Below are positions 17,592 through 26,615 of a DNA stretch of 64,000 nucleotides, piece by piece. The DNA is taken from contig NZ_FRBR01000011.1 in assembly GCF_900142665.1 (NCBI RefSeq), forward strand, positions 62,001 to 126,000, given 5' to 3'. Made by a program: the position numbers and the translations under genes. The notes under the pieces were generated by a model that saw nothing but the letters and a program-made list of their open reading frames with translations, had not been told where the DNA came from and searched no databases. This stretch comes from Roseovarius pacificus (lineage in GTDB: Bacteria; Pseudomonadota; Alphaproteobacteria; Rhodobacterales; Rhodobacteraceae). The first letter of the stretch is position 1, and the number at the start of each line of letters is the position of its first letter.

Positions 17592-18925
17592 GTGGGCTGT
17601 GCCTCGTAAAAGGTGACATCGGGGTCGACAACACGCTCATCCAGCAAGGCAGAACACAGCGACACCGCTGCACGCACAGATTTCCATGCCCCGCCACCGC
17701 CGGCCGGTCCGTTGGTGTAAAGCGCCTCGACCTCCTGTCCGATCATGCTTGCTGCATCCTTGTCGTCGCTCCGGCCAATGGCGCGCAGGCGCACCTCGTT
17801 GGGGGCCGCCGCAGCCCCCGGCAAAGGCCCGTGCAACGCATCGACACCGATCAGATCGACCCGGCCTTCGCGCAAACCCAAAGGCTCCAGCCGCTGCCGG
17901 ATGACCGAGCGCGCCAACTCCGCCCGCGCCACCGCGCCGGGCCCGGCATAGGAAATCTGTCCCTCTCCAATATATCCGTCATGATAGCTGATCGTGGCCT
18001 TGACCTTGCCGGTCCGGGGATGCCCGGTTGCGCCGGTCACACGTACATGATCGGGGCCGATCTGTTCGACTGCGACGTTCGAGAAATCCGCGATCACGTC
18101 GGGCTGAAGGTATCGGGCCGGATCGAGAATCTCATACAGGATCTGTTCCTTGACGGTGGCGGGCCGGATCGCGCCGCCCGTGCCGGGCAGTTTGGTGATT
18201 TCGACACCACCTTCGGCGTCGATCAACCCGATGGGAAACCCCAGATTGGCGAGGTCCGGCACATCGTTGAACCCCGGATCGGCAAAGTACCCGCCGCATA
18301 TCTGGCCTGCACATTCCAGAAGATGCCCCGCCAGCGTCCCCTTGCCCAGCCGATCCCAGTCATCCATTCGCCATCCGAAACGGTGAATGAGCGGCGCAAG
18401 AAACAATGCCGGATCAGCCACACGACCCGTCAGAACGACATCGGCACCGTTTTCCAGTGCCCGAACGACAGGACCCGCGCCGATATAGGCATTGGCCGAA
18501 ATGACACGCGGTGCGATATCCGCAAAGTTCAGACCGTTGTCGAGATCGGGCAAGGCCGACCGGCAATAGGCCAGCACATCGTCCCCCGTGACAGCCGCAA
18601 CACACAGCCCTCCGACACCCAGTTCCGTCGCCAGCCTGGCCACATGGCGGGCAGCAGCCAACGGATTGGCCGCGCCCATATTGCTGATGATCCGCGTCCC
18701 GTTGGCCTGACAAATTGGCAGAACTGCCCGCATCCGGGCCTCGAGATGCGGATCGAACCCGCCTTCGGAATCTGACAGGCGGTTCAGTTGCGCCTGAGCG
18801 ATGGTACGCTCGGCTAGGCATTCGAAGATCAGAAAATCCAGCTCTCCCCTTCGTGCCAGATCGACAGCCGGTCCGATCCGATCCCCGGAAAAACCCGCGC
18901 CTGCACCTATTCTGATCGCGGTCAT
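17588..18925 (-). CDS. AtuA-family protein (DUF1446)
   Basis: The 445-residue protein starts MTAIRIGAGAGFSGDRIGPAVDL and contains TGRVADPALFLAPL and GGYFADPGFND, hallmark stretches of the AtuA/DUF1446 family. It is cytoplasmic, with no signal or membrane helix. Family members occur in acyclic terpene and other branched acyl-CoA catabolic clusters. Here it is followed by its small partner and preceded by degradative HMG-CoA reductase, which ties it to 3-hydroxy-3-methyl-type CoA esters (inference). A second copy lies at 55889-57232. Confidence 0.87.
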   Translation of the reverse strand: MTAIRIGAGAGFSGDRIGPAVDLARRGELDFLIFECLAERTIAQAQLNRLSDSEGGFDPHLEARMRAVLPICQANGTRIISNMGAANPLAAARHVARLATELGVGGLCVAAVTGDDVLAYCRSALPDLDNGLNFADIAPRVISANAYIGAGPVVRALENGADVVLTGRVADPALFLAPLIHRFGWRMDDWDRLGKGTLAGHLLECAGQICGGYFADPGFNDVPDLANLGFPIGLIDAEGGVEITKLPGTGGAIRPATVKEQILYEILDPARYLQPDVIADFSNVAVEQIGPDHVRVTGATGHPRTGKVKATISYHDGYIGEGQISYAGPGAVARAELARSVIRQRLEPLGLREGRVDLIGVDALHGPLPGAAAAPNEVRLRAIGRSDDKDAASMIGQEVEALYTNGPAGGGGAWKSVRAAVSLCSALLDERVVDPDVTFYEAQPT

Positions 18926-18976
18926 TTCAATGCCCCGCCATGCTCGCAGAAATGCCTGGCCGTGATCTGAACCGGG

Positions 18977-20245
18977 TCACCCTCGCAACTCCTTCAGCAG
19001 CCGCGTTGCGGTGCGTTCGTTAATGTCACCGCTGGCCTTCATCGCCTCGGCAATCCGGACAATCTCGTCACCTGTCGCACCGGCCGTAATCGCGATGTTC
19101 TGGGCATGCAACGCCATGTGCCCTTTCTGGATGCCATCCGTCGCCAGGGCCCGCAATGCGCCGAAATTCTGCGCCAGCCCGACCGCCGCCACCATGCGCG
19201 ACAGTTTCTCGGCGCTGTCTGCGCCCATGATCTTCAAGGCAAGCTGCGCAACGGGGTGAATACGTGTGGCCCCGCCCACGATCCCCAGCGACAAGGGAAT
19301 CTCGATCGACCCCGCCAGATCGCCGTTCGCGGTCTTTTCCCACCGGGTCAGCGGGCTGTACTGCCCGGATTGTGCCGCGAATGCGTGCGCACCGGCCTCG
19401 ATGGCGCGGGTATCGTTGCCGGTTGCCAGCACGACAGCGGACACACCGTTCATGATACCCTTGTTATGCGTCGCGGCGCGATACGGGTCGATCACGGCGA
19501 AATCCGCCGCCTCCAGCATCGTCTCCACCACCTCCGGGCCGCCGATCTCGTCAGCGGGCCACACGGCTTCGGCCCTGACGATGCGCCGGTCGGCAAGGTT
19601 GGACAGGATGCGCAACAAGGACCGCCCGCCGACCCAGTCCGCCAGAACCGGGGCCAACCGCTCGGCCATGGTGTTCACGGCATTTGCCCCCATGGCATCG
19701 CGCGTATCCACGATCAGATGCACGACCATGACAGTGCCCTTGCGCCCGTTCAGCAGGCGAACATCCACATCCTGAAACCCGCCGCCAAGTTCGACAAGCA
19801 CCGGGTCGATATCGTCACAGAACGCCCTGATCTCATCGGCTCTGCGCAAAATCTCGAGACGCGCCCGATGCGGATCGGCCACATCCAGAAGCTGTATCTG
19901 CGCAATGGTCAGCGACCCCGCATATGAGGTGCGAAACCCGCCGGTCGAACGACAGCGCCGCGCCGTATTGCACACCGCCGCGATGACCGAGCTTTCCTCG
20001 GTTGCCATCGGAATCAGCACGTCCTCGCCATCCACGATCATGTTTGTGGCCAGACCAAGGGGCACCGGCATGACACCGATGGCGTTTTCGATCATCCTGT
20101 CCACCAGATCGTCAGGCAAGGCGTCCAACCGGTCCAGTGCGCCAGTCGCCCCCTCGCCCTCGTCAATCCAATCCGACAGGATCCCGAGCCGCTTTTCGCG
20201 GCTGAGGGTTGCAAACCCGGACAGTCTTGAGGTGCGTTCGCTCAT
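18977..20245 (-). CDS. mvaA: hydroxymethylglutaryl-CoA reductase, degradative (class II)
   Basis: The 422-residue protein has the class II HMG-CoA reductase signatures ENAIGVMPVPLGLATN and DAMGANAVNT. The catalytic set is present: E83 in ATEES, K262 in ATHNKG, D278 in TGND and H376 in KGHMALH. Class II enzymes in mevalonate-degrading bacteria run from mevalonate and CoA to HMG-CoA, usually with NAD+. Placement in a TRAP-transporter/GntR catabolic operon, and not beside isoprenoid-synthesis genes, favours the degradative direction. HMG-CoA lyase is not encoded in the window, so the next step must lie elsewhere or be done by another enzyme. Confidence 0.93.
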   Translation of the reverse strand: MSERTSRLSGFATLSREKRLGILSDWIDEGEGATGALDRLDALPDDLVDRMIENAIGVMPVPLGLATNMIVDGEDVLIPMATEESSVIAAVCNTARRCRSTGGFRTSYAGSLTIAQIQLLDVADPHRARLEILRRADEIRAFCDDIDPVLVELGGGFQDVDVRLLNGRKGTVMVVHLIVDTRDAMGANAVNTMAERLAPVLADWVGGRSLLRILSNLADRRIVRAEAVWPADEIGGPEVVETMLEAADFAVIDPYRAATHNKGIMNGVSAVVLATGNDTRAIEAGAHAFAAQSGQYSPLTRWEKTANGDLAGSIEIPLSLGIVGGATRIHPVAQLALKIMGADSAEKLSRMVAAVGLAQNFGALRALATDGIQKGHMALHAQNIAITAGATGDEIVRIAEAMKASGDINERTATRLLKELRG

Positions 20246-20276
20246 TTGATTTCACCTTCCATTTCAAGGGCAGGCG

Positions 20277-21041
20277 TTACGCCCGCATCACAAACCCGCC
20301 ATCCACCGGGATCGCCGTACCGGTCACAAAACGCGAGGCCGCAGTGCTCAGAAACAGGATGGTTCCGGCAATATCCTGCGGGTCCGCCCATCGGCCAACC
20401 GGAGTTCTGTCCCGAACGCGCGCATCCAGATCGGGCATGTCCAGCCGCGCCTGCCGGGTCAGCGCCGTGTCCACCCACCCCGGAAGAACACAGTTCGCCC
20501 GGATTCCATCTTTGGCCCATGCCGCCGCCAGACTGCGGGTAAGCTGAACGACACCGCCCTTGGCCGCGGCGTAGGGCGCTGTCATATCGTTGGCCAGAAC
20601 CGACAACATCGACCCGATGGTGACGATCCGCCCATCTCCCGACTGGCAAAGCTGCGGATAAAAGGCCCGCGCCGTCACGAAGGTGCCGCGCAGGTTCGCA
20701 TCCATGACGGCATCCCAGTCTTCGAGGCTCAGATCCTGCGGCGCGCCCCGCCGGTTGATCCCGGCGGCGCAAACAATCGTATCGACACCGCCCATATGCG
20801 CCTTGGCCGTTTCGGCCAGCTTCTCGACGTCGGCCTCATCCGATGCGTCGGCGGCACAGAACCAGACATCCTCCTTGTCCGCGAGATGCCCAAGCGCCGC
20901 CTCACCGCGGTCTTTGGAACGCCCCGAGATCGTCACCCGCGCTCCGGCTTCCAGAAAGGCCTGGGCAGCGGACAATCCGATGCCGCTCGTCCCGCCCGTG
21001 ATCACAACGCACCGTCCCGTCAGATCGAAAAGATCACTCAT
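20277..21041 (-). CDS. SDR-family oxidoreductase (FabG-like)
   Basis: A 254-residue classical short-chain dehydrogenase: cofactor motif TGGTSGIG near residue 15, CAAG in place of NNAG, YxxxK as YAAAK, and the PVDGGF tail. It lies 10 bases after the TRAP permease and 31 before HMG-CoA reductase in the same operon, so it probably oxidises an imported hydroxy compound or an intermediate. SER/GLY residues after the second strand (SGRSKDR) suggest NADP(H) could be used. The exact substrate cannot be read from the sequence. Confidence 0.85.
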   Translation of the reverse strand: MSDLFDLTGRCVVITGGTSGIGLSAAQAFLEAGARVTISGRSKDRGEAALGHLADKEDVWFCAADASDEADVEKLAETAKAHMGGVDTIVCAAGINRRGAPQDLSLEDWDAVMDANLRGTFVTARAFYPQLCQSGDGRIVTIGSMLSVLANDMTAPYAAAKGGVVQLTRSLAAAWAKDGIRANCVLPGWVDTALTRQARLDMPDLDARVRDRTPVGRWADPQDIAGTILFLSTAASRFVTGTAIPVDGGFVMRA

Positions 21042-21051
21042 GCGAACCCCC

Positions 21052-22395
21052 TCAATTGACGGTCACGCCCGGCAGCCAGAGCACCAGCGCCGGAAACAGA
21101 ATACACAGCAAAAGCCCCAGAATCTGGATCAGAACAAAAGGAACGATCCCGGCATAGATATCGCGGATACCCAGCTCCGGCGGCGCGATGCCGCGCAGGT
21201 AGAACAGGGCATACCCGAAAGGCGGGGTCAGGAAAGACGTCTGAAGGTTCACCGCAACCAGCACGGCAAACCACGTCAGCGTGATAGCGGAGTTCTCGAA
21301 TCCGAAATCCAGCCCCGCGATGATCGGCGCGAAAAGCGGCAGCACCACATAACTGATCTCGATCCACTCGAGGAAAAATCCCAGAACAAAGATCAGCCCC
21401 ATGATCAGGAAAAGCGTCTGATAGGGCCCCGATGCAATCGCCATGACCGCGTCTTCGATCATGTAATCGCCGCCAACACGCTTGAAGATCGCGCTGAACA
21501 CGGTTGCGCCGATGGCCACGGTCAGGATCATGGCCGTTGTCAGCGCTGTCTCCTGAACGCAATCCACAAGGTTTTTCCACGTCAGTTGCCGCATCACCGC
21601 CGCCAGGATCGTGGCCCCGAGGGCGCCGATGGCCGCCGCTTCGGTCGGTGTCGCGACACCCGCGACGATGGACCCCAGCACACCGAGGATCAGAAGCACC
21701 GGGGCGATCAGGTGCTTGACCAGAACGGCCAGCGCCTCCAGCGTCGAAACCTTTTCCCCGCGTTCGCTCGGAGGTGCGATGGACGGGTCGATATGCGTGG
21801 TGATCAGAATATAAAGCGCATAGAGCCCACCGAGGATCAGGCCGGGGATTACCGCCCCCATGAACAAATCCCCGATGGAGATTTGCAGGATATCCCCGAC
21901 CAGCACCAGCATGATCGAGGGCGGGATAAGAATACCGAGCGTCCCCGCCGAGCAGATCGTCCCGGCTGCCAGCCGCATGGAGTAATTCTGTTTCAGCATG
22001 ACCGGCAAGGCCATCAGCCCCAGCATGACCACCGAGGCCCCGATGATCCCGGTACTCGCGGCCATCACGACACCGACGATCGTCACCGACAGGGCCAGCC
22101 CGCCGGGGCGCTGCGCGAACAGGCGTTCGAGCGCAAGGAGCAGATTCCTGGCGATATTGGACTTTTCCAGCATCAGCCCCATGAAGACGAACAATGGCAC
22201 CGCCATCATCAGCCAGTTCGTCAGGGTGCCGGTAAAGATCCGCGATGAAATCGTATTGAGAAAGATCAGCGGCACATCACCGATGAACGTGAAAAGTATC
22301 CCCACACCGGCCAGCACCAGCGCAACGGGATACCCCGTGAAAATGCCACCGACGAGCATCAGCACCATCGCGATCGGCAAAATGTATTCAGTCAT
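21052..22395 (-). CDS. TRAP transporter large permease subunit (DctM-like)
   Basis: The ATG at 22395 gives 447 residues; a TTG/GTG start further up would only add a polar tail overlapping the DctQ gene. The protein is almost wholly hydrophobic with about 12 helices and carries DctM landmarks such as GILIPPSIMLV and ATPTEAAAIGA. It forms the sodium-driven transport channel of a tripartite TRAP system with the DctQ and DctP proteins encoded just upstream. It overlaps dctQ by 8 bases and is followed after 10 bases by an SDR gene. Confidence 0.92.
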   Translation of the reverse strand: MTEYILPIAMVLMLVGGIFTGYPVALVLAGVGILFTFIGDVPLIFLNTISSRIFTGTLTNWLMMAVPLFVFMGLMLEKSNIARNLLLALERLFAQRPGGLALSVTIVGVVMAASTGIIGASVVMLGLMALPVMLKQNYSMRLAAGTICSAGTLGILIPPSIMLVLVGDILQISIGDLFMGAVIPGLILGGLYALYILITTHIDPSIAPPSERGEKVSTLEALAVLVKHLIAPVLLILGVLGSIVAGVATPTEAAAIGALGATILAAVMRQLTWKNLVDCVQETALTTAMILTVAIGATVFSAIFKRVGGDYMIEDAVMAIASGPYQTLFLIMGLIFVLGFFLEWIEISYVVLPLFAPIIAGLDFGFENSAITLTWFAVLVAVNLQTSFLTPPFGYALFYLRGIAPPELGIRDIYAGIVPFVLIQILGLLLCILFPALVLWLPGVTVN

Positions 22396-22966
22396 GCTGT
22401 CGGTCTCCGCGCGCAAACAATTCGCCAAGATGCATCAGGATTCGCCCGATCCCCGCCAGACCCAGAAAGACAAAGCCAATCGGCAGGATGGCCTTGATCA
22501 GATACCTGTCGGTCAACCCGCCGTAATCCGATTGCTCGCCGGTGTTATAGGCAAACTCGACAAAGCCCAGGCTCAGCCAGCCGATGATGATGCAGAACGG
22601 CATGAGGAACAGAAGGTCGCAAACCAGATTGACCCCGGCAGTGACACGCGGTGAAAACCGCGCCGACAGCATATCGACCTGAACATGCGCATTGCGCGAC
22701 AGCGCATAGGACATACCCAGCATCACGATGACCGCCTGAATATGCCACTGCAATTCAGCCAGCCCCGTCAGGGTCAGTTCCGAGCCGAAAAGCAGAATAT
22801 CCACATCCCATCTGGCGATCTGGCCCCATTTCATCAACGAGCCGACGACAGCCAGTAATACCAGCGCGATCATCGGCAGGAGCAGCCAGGCCGCAAGACG
22901 ACCGGGCCATGCGCTTGCCTCGACAAGCGCATGACCGACCCGCTCCAAAGTGGAACGCCGGGTCAT
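22388..22966 (-). CDS. TRAP transporter small permease subunit (DctQ-like)
   Basis: I use the ATG at 22966 (MTRRSTLERVG), 7 bases after the DctP stop, giving 192 residues with four membrane helices, the standard DctQ layout. The segment YALSRNAHVQVDML is typical of the family. It should associate with the DctM protein in the inner membrane. Translation is coupled on both sides: 7-base gap upstream and 8-base overlap downstream. Confidence 0.9.
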   Translation of the reverse strand: MTRRSTLERVGHALVEASAWPGRLAAWLLLPMIALVLLAVVGSLMKWGQIARWDVDILLFGSELTLTGLAELQWHIQAVIVMLGMSYALSRNAHVQVDMLSARFSPRVTAGVNLVCDLLFLMPFCIIIGWLSLGFVEFAYNTGEQSDYGGLTDRYLIKAILPIGFVFLGLAGIGRILMHLGELFARGDRQHD

Positions 22967-22973
22967 CTGGCAA

Positions 22974-24011
22974 TCACTCCGAAGGTGCGGGGATTGTCTG
23001 CAGGTTCGACCAGATTTCGGCGTTGGCAAGGTAATCCTGAATGGATGCGTATGCCTCGGCAAAAATCTCGTCATTCGCGGCTTGTTCTTCCAGAACCTCG
23101 TTCGCAGCAGCCCTCAGAGCTTCAAGAACCTCGTCCGGGAACCGCCTGGTCTCGACACCCTGCGCGCGGAACTCCTCGATGGTAGCGCCTTGCGGAGCGG
23201 GCGCGGTCGCAAGCGACCAGGTCACCGTCGCACGGCAAGCCATCATGATCTGGTCCTGGGTCTGCTCGTCAAAGCCGTTCCAGACATCCATGTTCACGAT
23301 CAGCGAATTCCAGCTCGCGGGCTGATGCCAGCCGGGGAAATAGTAGTATTTCGCGATTTCCGAGAACCCGAGGGCCTTGTCCACAACCGGCAGCGAGAAT
23401 TCCGTCGCGTCGATACGGCCACGTTCCAGAGCCACGTACAGCTCCCCGCCCGGAATCAACTGCGTTGAAACGCCCAGCTTGTTGAGAACCTGACCGCCCA
23501 TACCGGAAATCCGCATGCGAAGCCCCTTGAGGTCTTCCACGCTGTTGATTTCCTTGTTGAACCAGCCGCCCGGCTCGGGTGCCGTCACGTGACAGGGCAA
23601 CAGCTTGATATTCAGCGGATCATAGGCCTTCTGGACGATTTCAAGCCCGCCCCCTTCCCACATCCAGCCAACAAACAGATCGGGGCCGGGGCCGAACGGC
23701 ATGGAACCTGCCAGCGAGGCCACTGGGATCGTACCGCCCCAGTACCCGACATAGTCCCAGCCCGCCGGGATCGCGCCCGAGCTCACCTGGTTCAACACCT
23801 CCAGCGCCGGAACCAGATCGCCCGCGCCATGAACGCGCAGCTTGACCTCGCCGCCGGTCGCGGTTTCGATATTCTGGGCCAGAACCTCGGCACCTTCACC
23901 AAGAAACGTCAGATTCTTTGGAAAGGTGCTTGCGACATCCAACGTTTCGGCCTGCGCCGGAACGGTGGCCGCCGCGGTCAGAGCAGCCAGTAAAGTTGCC
24001 TTTAATTTCAT
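22974..24011 (-). CDS. TRAP transporter substrate-binding protein (DctP-like)
   Basis: The ATG at 24011 follows AGGGAGGAATATT and gives 345 residues starting with a signal peptide (1-21, cleavage after AQA). DctP hallmarks include LKGLRMRISGMGG (the carboxylate-binding arginine) and ALERGRIDATEF. It binds an organic acid in the periplasm for the DctQM permease. The operon context (HMG-CoA reductase, AtuA) suggests mevalonate or a related branched hydroxy acid, which is inference. It is the first gene of the minus operon, divergent from gntR, with a small CCCGGA-AAA-TCCGGG hairpin (24033-24047) in its leader. Confidence 0.92.
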   Translation of the reverse strand: MKLKATLLAALTAAATVPAQAETLDVASTFPKNLTFLGEGAEVLAQNIETATGGEVKLRVHGAGDLVPALEVLNQVSSGAIPAGWDYVGYWGGTIPVASLAGSMPFGPGPDLFVGWMWEGGGLEIVQKAYDPLNIKLLPCHVTAPEPGGWFNKEINSVEDLKGLRMRISGMGGQVLNKLGVSTQLIPGGELYVALERGRIDATEFSLPVVDKALGFSEIAKYYYFPGWHQPASWNSLIVNMDVWNGFDEQTQDQIMMACRATVTWSLATAPAPQGATIEEFRAQGVETRRFPDEVLEALRAAANEVLEEQAANDEIFAEAYASIQDYLANAEIWSNLQTIPAPSE

Positions 24012-24097
24012 AATATTCCTCCCTTTATCCCTCCCGGAAAATCCGGGTGCATCGCGATCGTGGATTGCGGGGTTCACTTGACTTCCTCGGCCCTACA

Positions 24098-24116
24098 CTG
24101 CAATCTGAGATCGCAG
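24098..24116. promoter_or_regulatory. 19-bp palindromic operator candidate for the GntR regulator
   Basis: CTGCAATCTGAGATCGCAG reads the same on both strands except at positions 5, 15 and the centre. It is the only strong palindrome in the 131-bp region between the divergent dctP and gntR genes, where an FCD-type GntR autoregulator would be expected to bind and control both arms. Confidence 0.55.
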
Positions 24117-24142
24117 ATCAACGATAACCATAGAAAAACAAT

Positions 24143-24841
24143 ATGCAAGACGTTTCCGAGACTCGCCTGACCTTCAAGGCTGCCACCCTGAGGCGCGACA
24201 GTCTGCAACAGCAGATTTACGATCACCTCCGCAGCGACATCATGACGGGGGTGTTCAGGCCAGGTGAAACACTCTCCAGCCGCAGCCTTGCCACCGAACT
24301 CGGCGTCAGCGCCATGCCCGTCCGCGAAGCACTGACACGCCTGACCACCGAAGGCGCATTGGAGCTCACGACCAGCAGAACACTCCGCCTCAGGCTCCTT
24401 ACCCCCGAGGATTTCGACGAAATCACCGCCATCCGAACCGACCTGGAAGGCATGGCCGCCGAACGGGCCGCCGAACAGATAACCGGCGATTCACTGGCCC
24501 GGATCGGCAAGCTGAATGACGACCTGACTGCCGCCGCCAATAGCGGCGATGCCGACAGGTATCTCAAGGCCAACGCCACATATCACGCCGAAATCTACAA
24601 GATATCGGGCTGGCCGCTTTTGCTCAGCATGATCGAACGCCTCTGGCTGATCGTCGGCCCGTCGATCCGGACATGCGTACCCGACCGCGACCATATGGCG
24701 ACATCGCAGGGCTTTCATGATGCGGTCATGACCGCCCTGACCAAAGGTGATGCCAAGGCGGTACGCGCCGCGATTGTCGATGACATCCAGACCGCCGCCC
24801 ATGACATCCGTGCGTTTCTCGCCTCGGGCCAGAAACATTGA
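24143..24841 (+). CDS. GntR-family transcriptional regulator, FCD (FadR) subfamily
   Basis: The 232-residue protein has an N-terminal winged helix (about 18-85; LRSDIMTGVFRPGETLSSRSLATELGVSAMPVREAL) and a C-terminal all-helical FCD ligand domain (about 93-220) with the acidic/His residues typical of metal-assisted carboxylate binding. Such regulators usually repress transport and catabolism of organic acids and release DNA on binding a pathway compound. It is divergent from the TRAP/HMG-CoA reductase operon and heads the plus arm, with the palindrome 24098-24116 between. The effector is unknown. Confidence 0.9.
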   Translation: MQDVSETRLTFKAATLRRDSLQQQIYDHLRSDIMTGVFRPGETLSSRSLATELGVSAMPVREALTRLTTEGALELTTSRTLRLRLLTPEDFDEITAIRTDLEGMAAERAAEQITGDSLARIGKLNDDLTAAANSGDADRYLKANATYHAEIYKISGWPLLLSMIERLWLIVGPSIRTCVPDRDHMATSQGFHDAVMTALTKGDAKAVRAAIVDDIQTAAHDIRAFLASGQKH

Positions 24842-24867
24842 ACGAACGCAGTGAAGGACATAACACG

Positions 24868-25647
24868 ATGACAGCTCCGGCCACCCTCACACCGCCCCCC
24901 GGGCTGCGCGTCCTTGTGACCGCAGGAGCCGCCGGGATCGGCAAATCCATCGCCGAAGGTTTCGCAGCCGTCGGCGCACGGGTCCATATTTCGGATGTGG
25001 ACGCCGACGCCGTCAGCGCCACATGCTCGGACAGGATCACCGGCACCGTCGCCGACGCCGCAAACGAAGATGCGACGCGCGACCTGTTCGGCGAGGCCCG
25101 TGAAACCCTCGGCGGTCTTGATGTGCTGGTGGCCAATGCCGGCATCGAGGGGCCGACCGGCCCGATCAGCGATATCAGCGCCGGAGACTGGGACAAAACC
25201 CTCGATATCAACCTGAGGGGGGCCTACCTTGCCGCGCGCTTCGCCTCCGAAGACCTGATCGCGAGCCGCGGCAGCTTCATCGGCATCGCCTCGGTGGCGG
25301 GCCGCCTGCCCTTTGCCTACCGGACACCCTATGCCGCCTCGAAATGGGGTGTGGTGGGGCTCGCGAAAAGCCTCGCCTCCGAACTGGGTCCACAGGGCGT
25401 GCGGGCCAATGCCATCCTGCCGGGGATCGTCGAAGGCCCCCGAATCGACCGGGTCATCAATGCCCGCGCCGAACGCCTTGGCCTGTCCTACGAGGAAATG
25501 CGCGAACGCAACCTCGAAAAAGTCGCCCTTCGCCGCATGGTCAGCCCGGATGACATCGCGGCGATGTGCCTGTTCCTCAACACCCCCGGTGGCAGCAACA
25601 TCACCGGACAGGCGCTGAGCGTCTGCGCCGGCGTGGAGACCCTGTGA
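24868..25647 (+). CDS. SDR-family oxidoreductase
   Basis: The ATG at 24868 (MTAPATL) is chosen over a TTG ten codons earlier because GAAGGACA stands at a proper distance. The 259-residue protein shows TAGAAGIG (cofactor loop), NAG, and the active-site YAASK. Aspartate-rich ISDVDAD after the second strand suggests NAD(H). It follows gntR by 26 bases and its TGA overlaps the ATG of the next dehydrogenase, so it belongs to the plus arm of the same regulon. Confidence 0.85.
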   Translation: MTAPATLTPPPGLRVLVTAGAAGIGKSIAEGFAAVGARVHISDVDADAVSATCSDRITGTVADAANEDATRDLFGEARETLGGLDVLVANAGIEGPTGPISDISAGDWDKTLDINLRGAYLAARFASEDLIASRGSFIGIASVAGRLPFAYRTPYAASKWGVVGLAKSLASELGPQGVRANAILPGIVEGPRIDRVINARAERLGLSYEEMRERNLEKVALRRMVSPDDIAAMCLFLNTPGGSNITGQALSVCAGVETL

Positions 25648-26597
25648 TGAAGCAAGCCACGAAAACCGCCATCATCGGCAGCGGGCTGATCGGCTGTGCC
25701 TGGGCCGTCGCCTTTGCGCGGGGGGGCTGCACCGTGGCCCTCTACGATCAGAACACCGCCGCCGCCGGACAGGCAAAGGACACGTTGACCAACCTCGCCT
25801 CCGAACTGGAAGAGGCCGACATGCTGAACGGCCAGACTGCCCACGACATCGTGCAGCGCGTCGGCATTGCGAACACCCTGGAAAGCGCCCTGTCCGGGGC
25901 AGCCCATGTGCAGGAAAACGTCCCCGAAAAGCTGGACATCAAACAGCAGGTTTTCGCACAGCTCGACGCAACGGCCCCGCCGGATGCCATCCTGGCCAGT
26001 TCCACCTCGGCGCTCCTGCCCTCGGCCTTTACCGAACACCTGACCGGGCGCCACCGCTGCCTTGTCGCTCACCCGATCAACCCGCCCAGCCTGATTCCGG
26101 CGGTCGAGATCGTGCCGGCCCCCTGGACCGAACCCGAGGCGGTCGAACGCTGCGCCGCGCTGATGGAGCGGATCGGCCAGAAGCCCATTCGGATGACGCG
26201 CGAAATCGACGGTTTCATCATGAACCGCCTGCAAGGCGCCCTGCTGCAAGAGGCCTTCCGCCTCGTCGCGGACGGCATCGCATCCCCCAAGGATGTCGAT
26301 ACCGGCCTGCGCGACGGGCTAGCCCCCCGTTGGGCGCTGCTTGGCCCCTTTGAAACGATCGACCTGAACGCCCCCGGCGGCGTCCGCGATTATGTCGCCC
26401 GCTATGGCGCAATGTTCGAAACCATTGCCGCCGGACAGCGCGAAACCCGCGACTGGACAGGCGACACGCTTGACCGGATCGAGCAGTCATGCCGCGCAAT
26501 GCTTCCTCTGGATCGGATTCCCCAGGCCCAGGCCGAGCGCGACAGTCGCCTGGTGGCCCTGATGAAACATCTCGGACAGCGCAAAACAAACACCTGA
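25647..26597 (+). CDS. 3-hydroxyacyl-CoA / L-carnitine dehydrogenase-like protein
   Basis: The ATG at 25647 overlaps the preceding stop (TGATG) and gives 316 residues. The Rossmann motif GSGLIGCAWA and the C-terminal 3HCDH region with HPINPPSLIPAVEIV and EIDGFIMNRLQGALLQEAFRLV place it in the 3-hydroxyacyl-CoA dehydrogenase superfamily, near carnitine and gulonate dehydrogenases that act on free hydroxy acids. It likely makes a 3-oxo acid, which is the substrate type of the BKACE enzyme encoded next; this coupling (dehydrogenase then beta-keto acid cleavage) is known from carnitine-type pathways. Confidence 0.87.
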   Translation: MKQATKTAIIGSGLIGCAWAVAFARGGCTVALYDQNTAAAGQAKDTLTNLASELEEADMLNGQTAHDIVQRVGIANTLESALSGAAHVQENVPEKLDIKQQVFAQLDATAPPDAILASSTSALLPSAFTEHLTGRHRCLVAHPINPPSLIPAVEIVPAPWTEPEAVERCAALMERIGQKPIRMTREIDGFIMNRLQGALLQEAFRLVADGIASPKDVDTGLRDGLAPRWALLGPFETIDLNAPGGVRDYVARYGAMFETIAAGQRETRDWTGDTLDRIEQSCRAMLPLDRIPQAQAERDSRLVALMKHLGQRKTNT

Positions 26598-26615
26598 ACA
26601 ACCCCGGAGGCCCCG

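Noticed and set aside
18977..20245. HMG-CoA reductase as part of isoprenoid biosynthesis
   Set aside because: No mevalonate kinase, decarboxylase or HMG-CoA synthase is nearby, and the class II motifs with an importer and GntR gene favour degradation.
20683..22248. A 521-codon open frame on the plus strand, rich in Arg, Gln and His
   Set aside because: Mirror of the hydrophobic TRAP permease on the other strand; no domain is recognisable.
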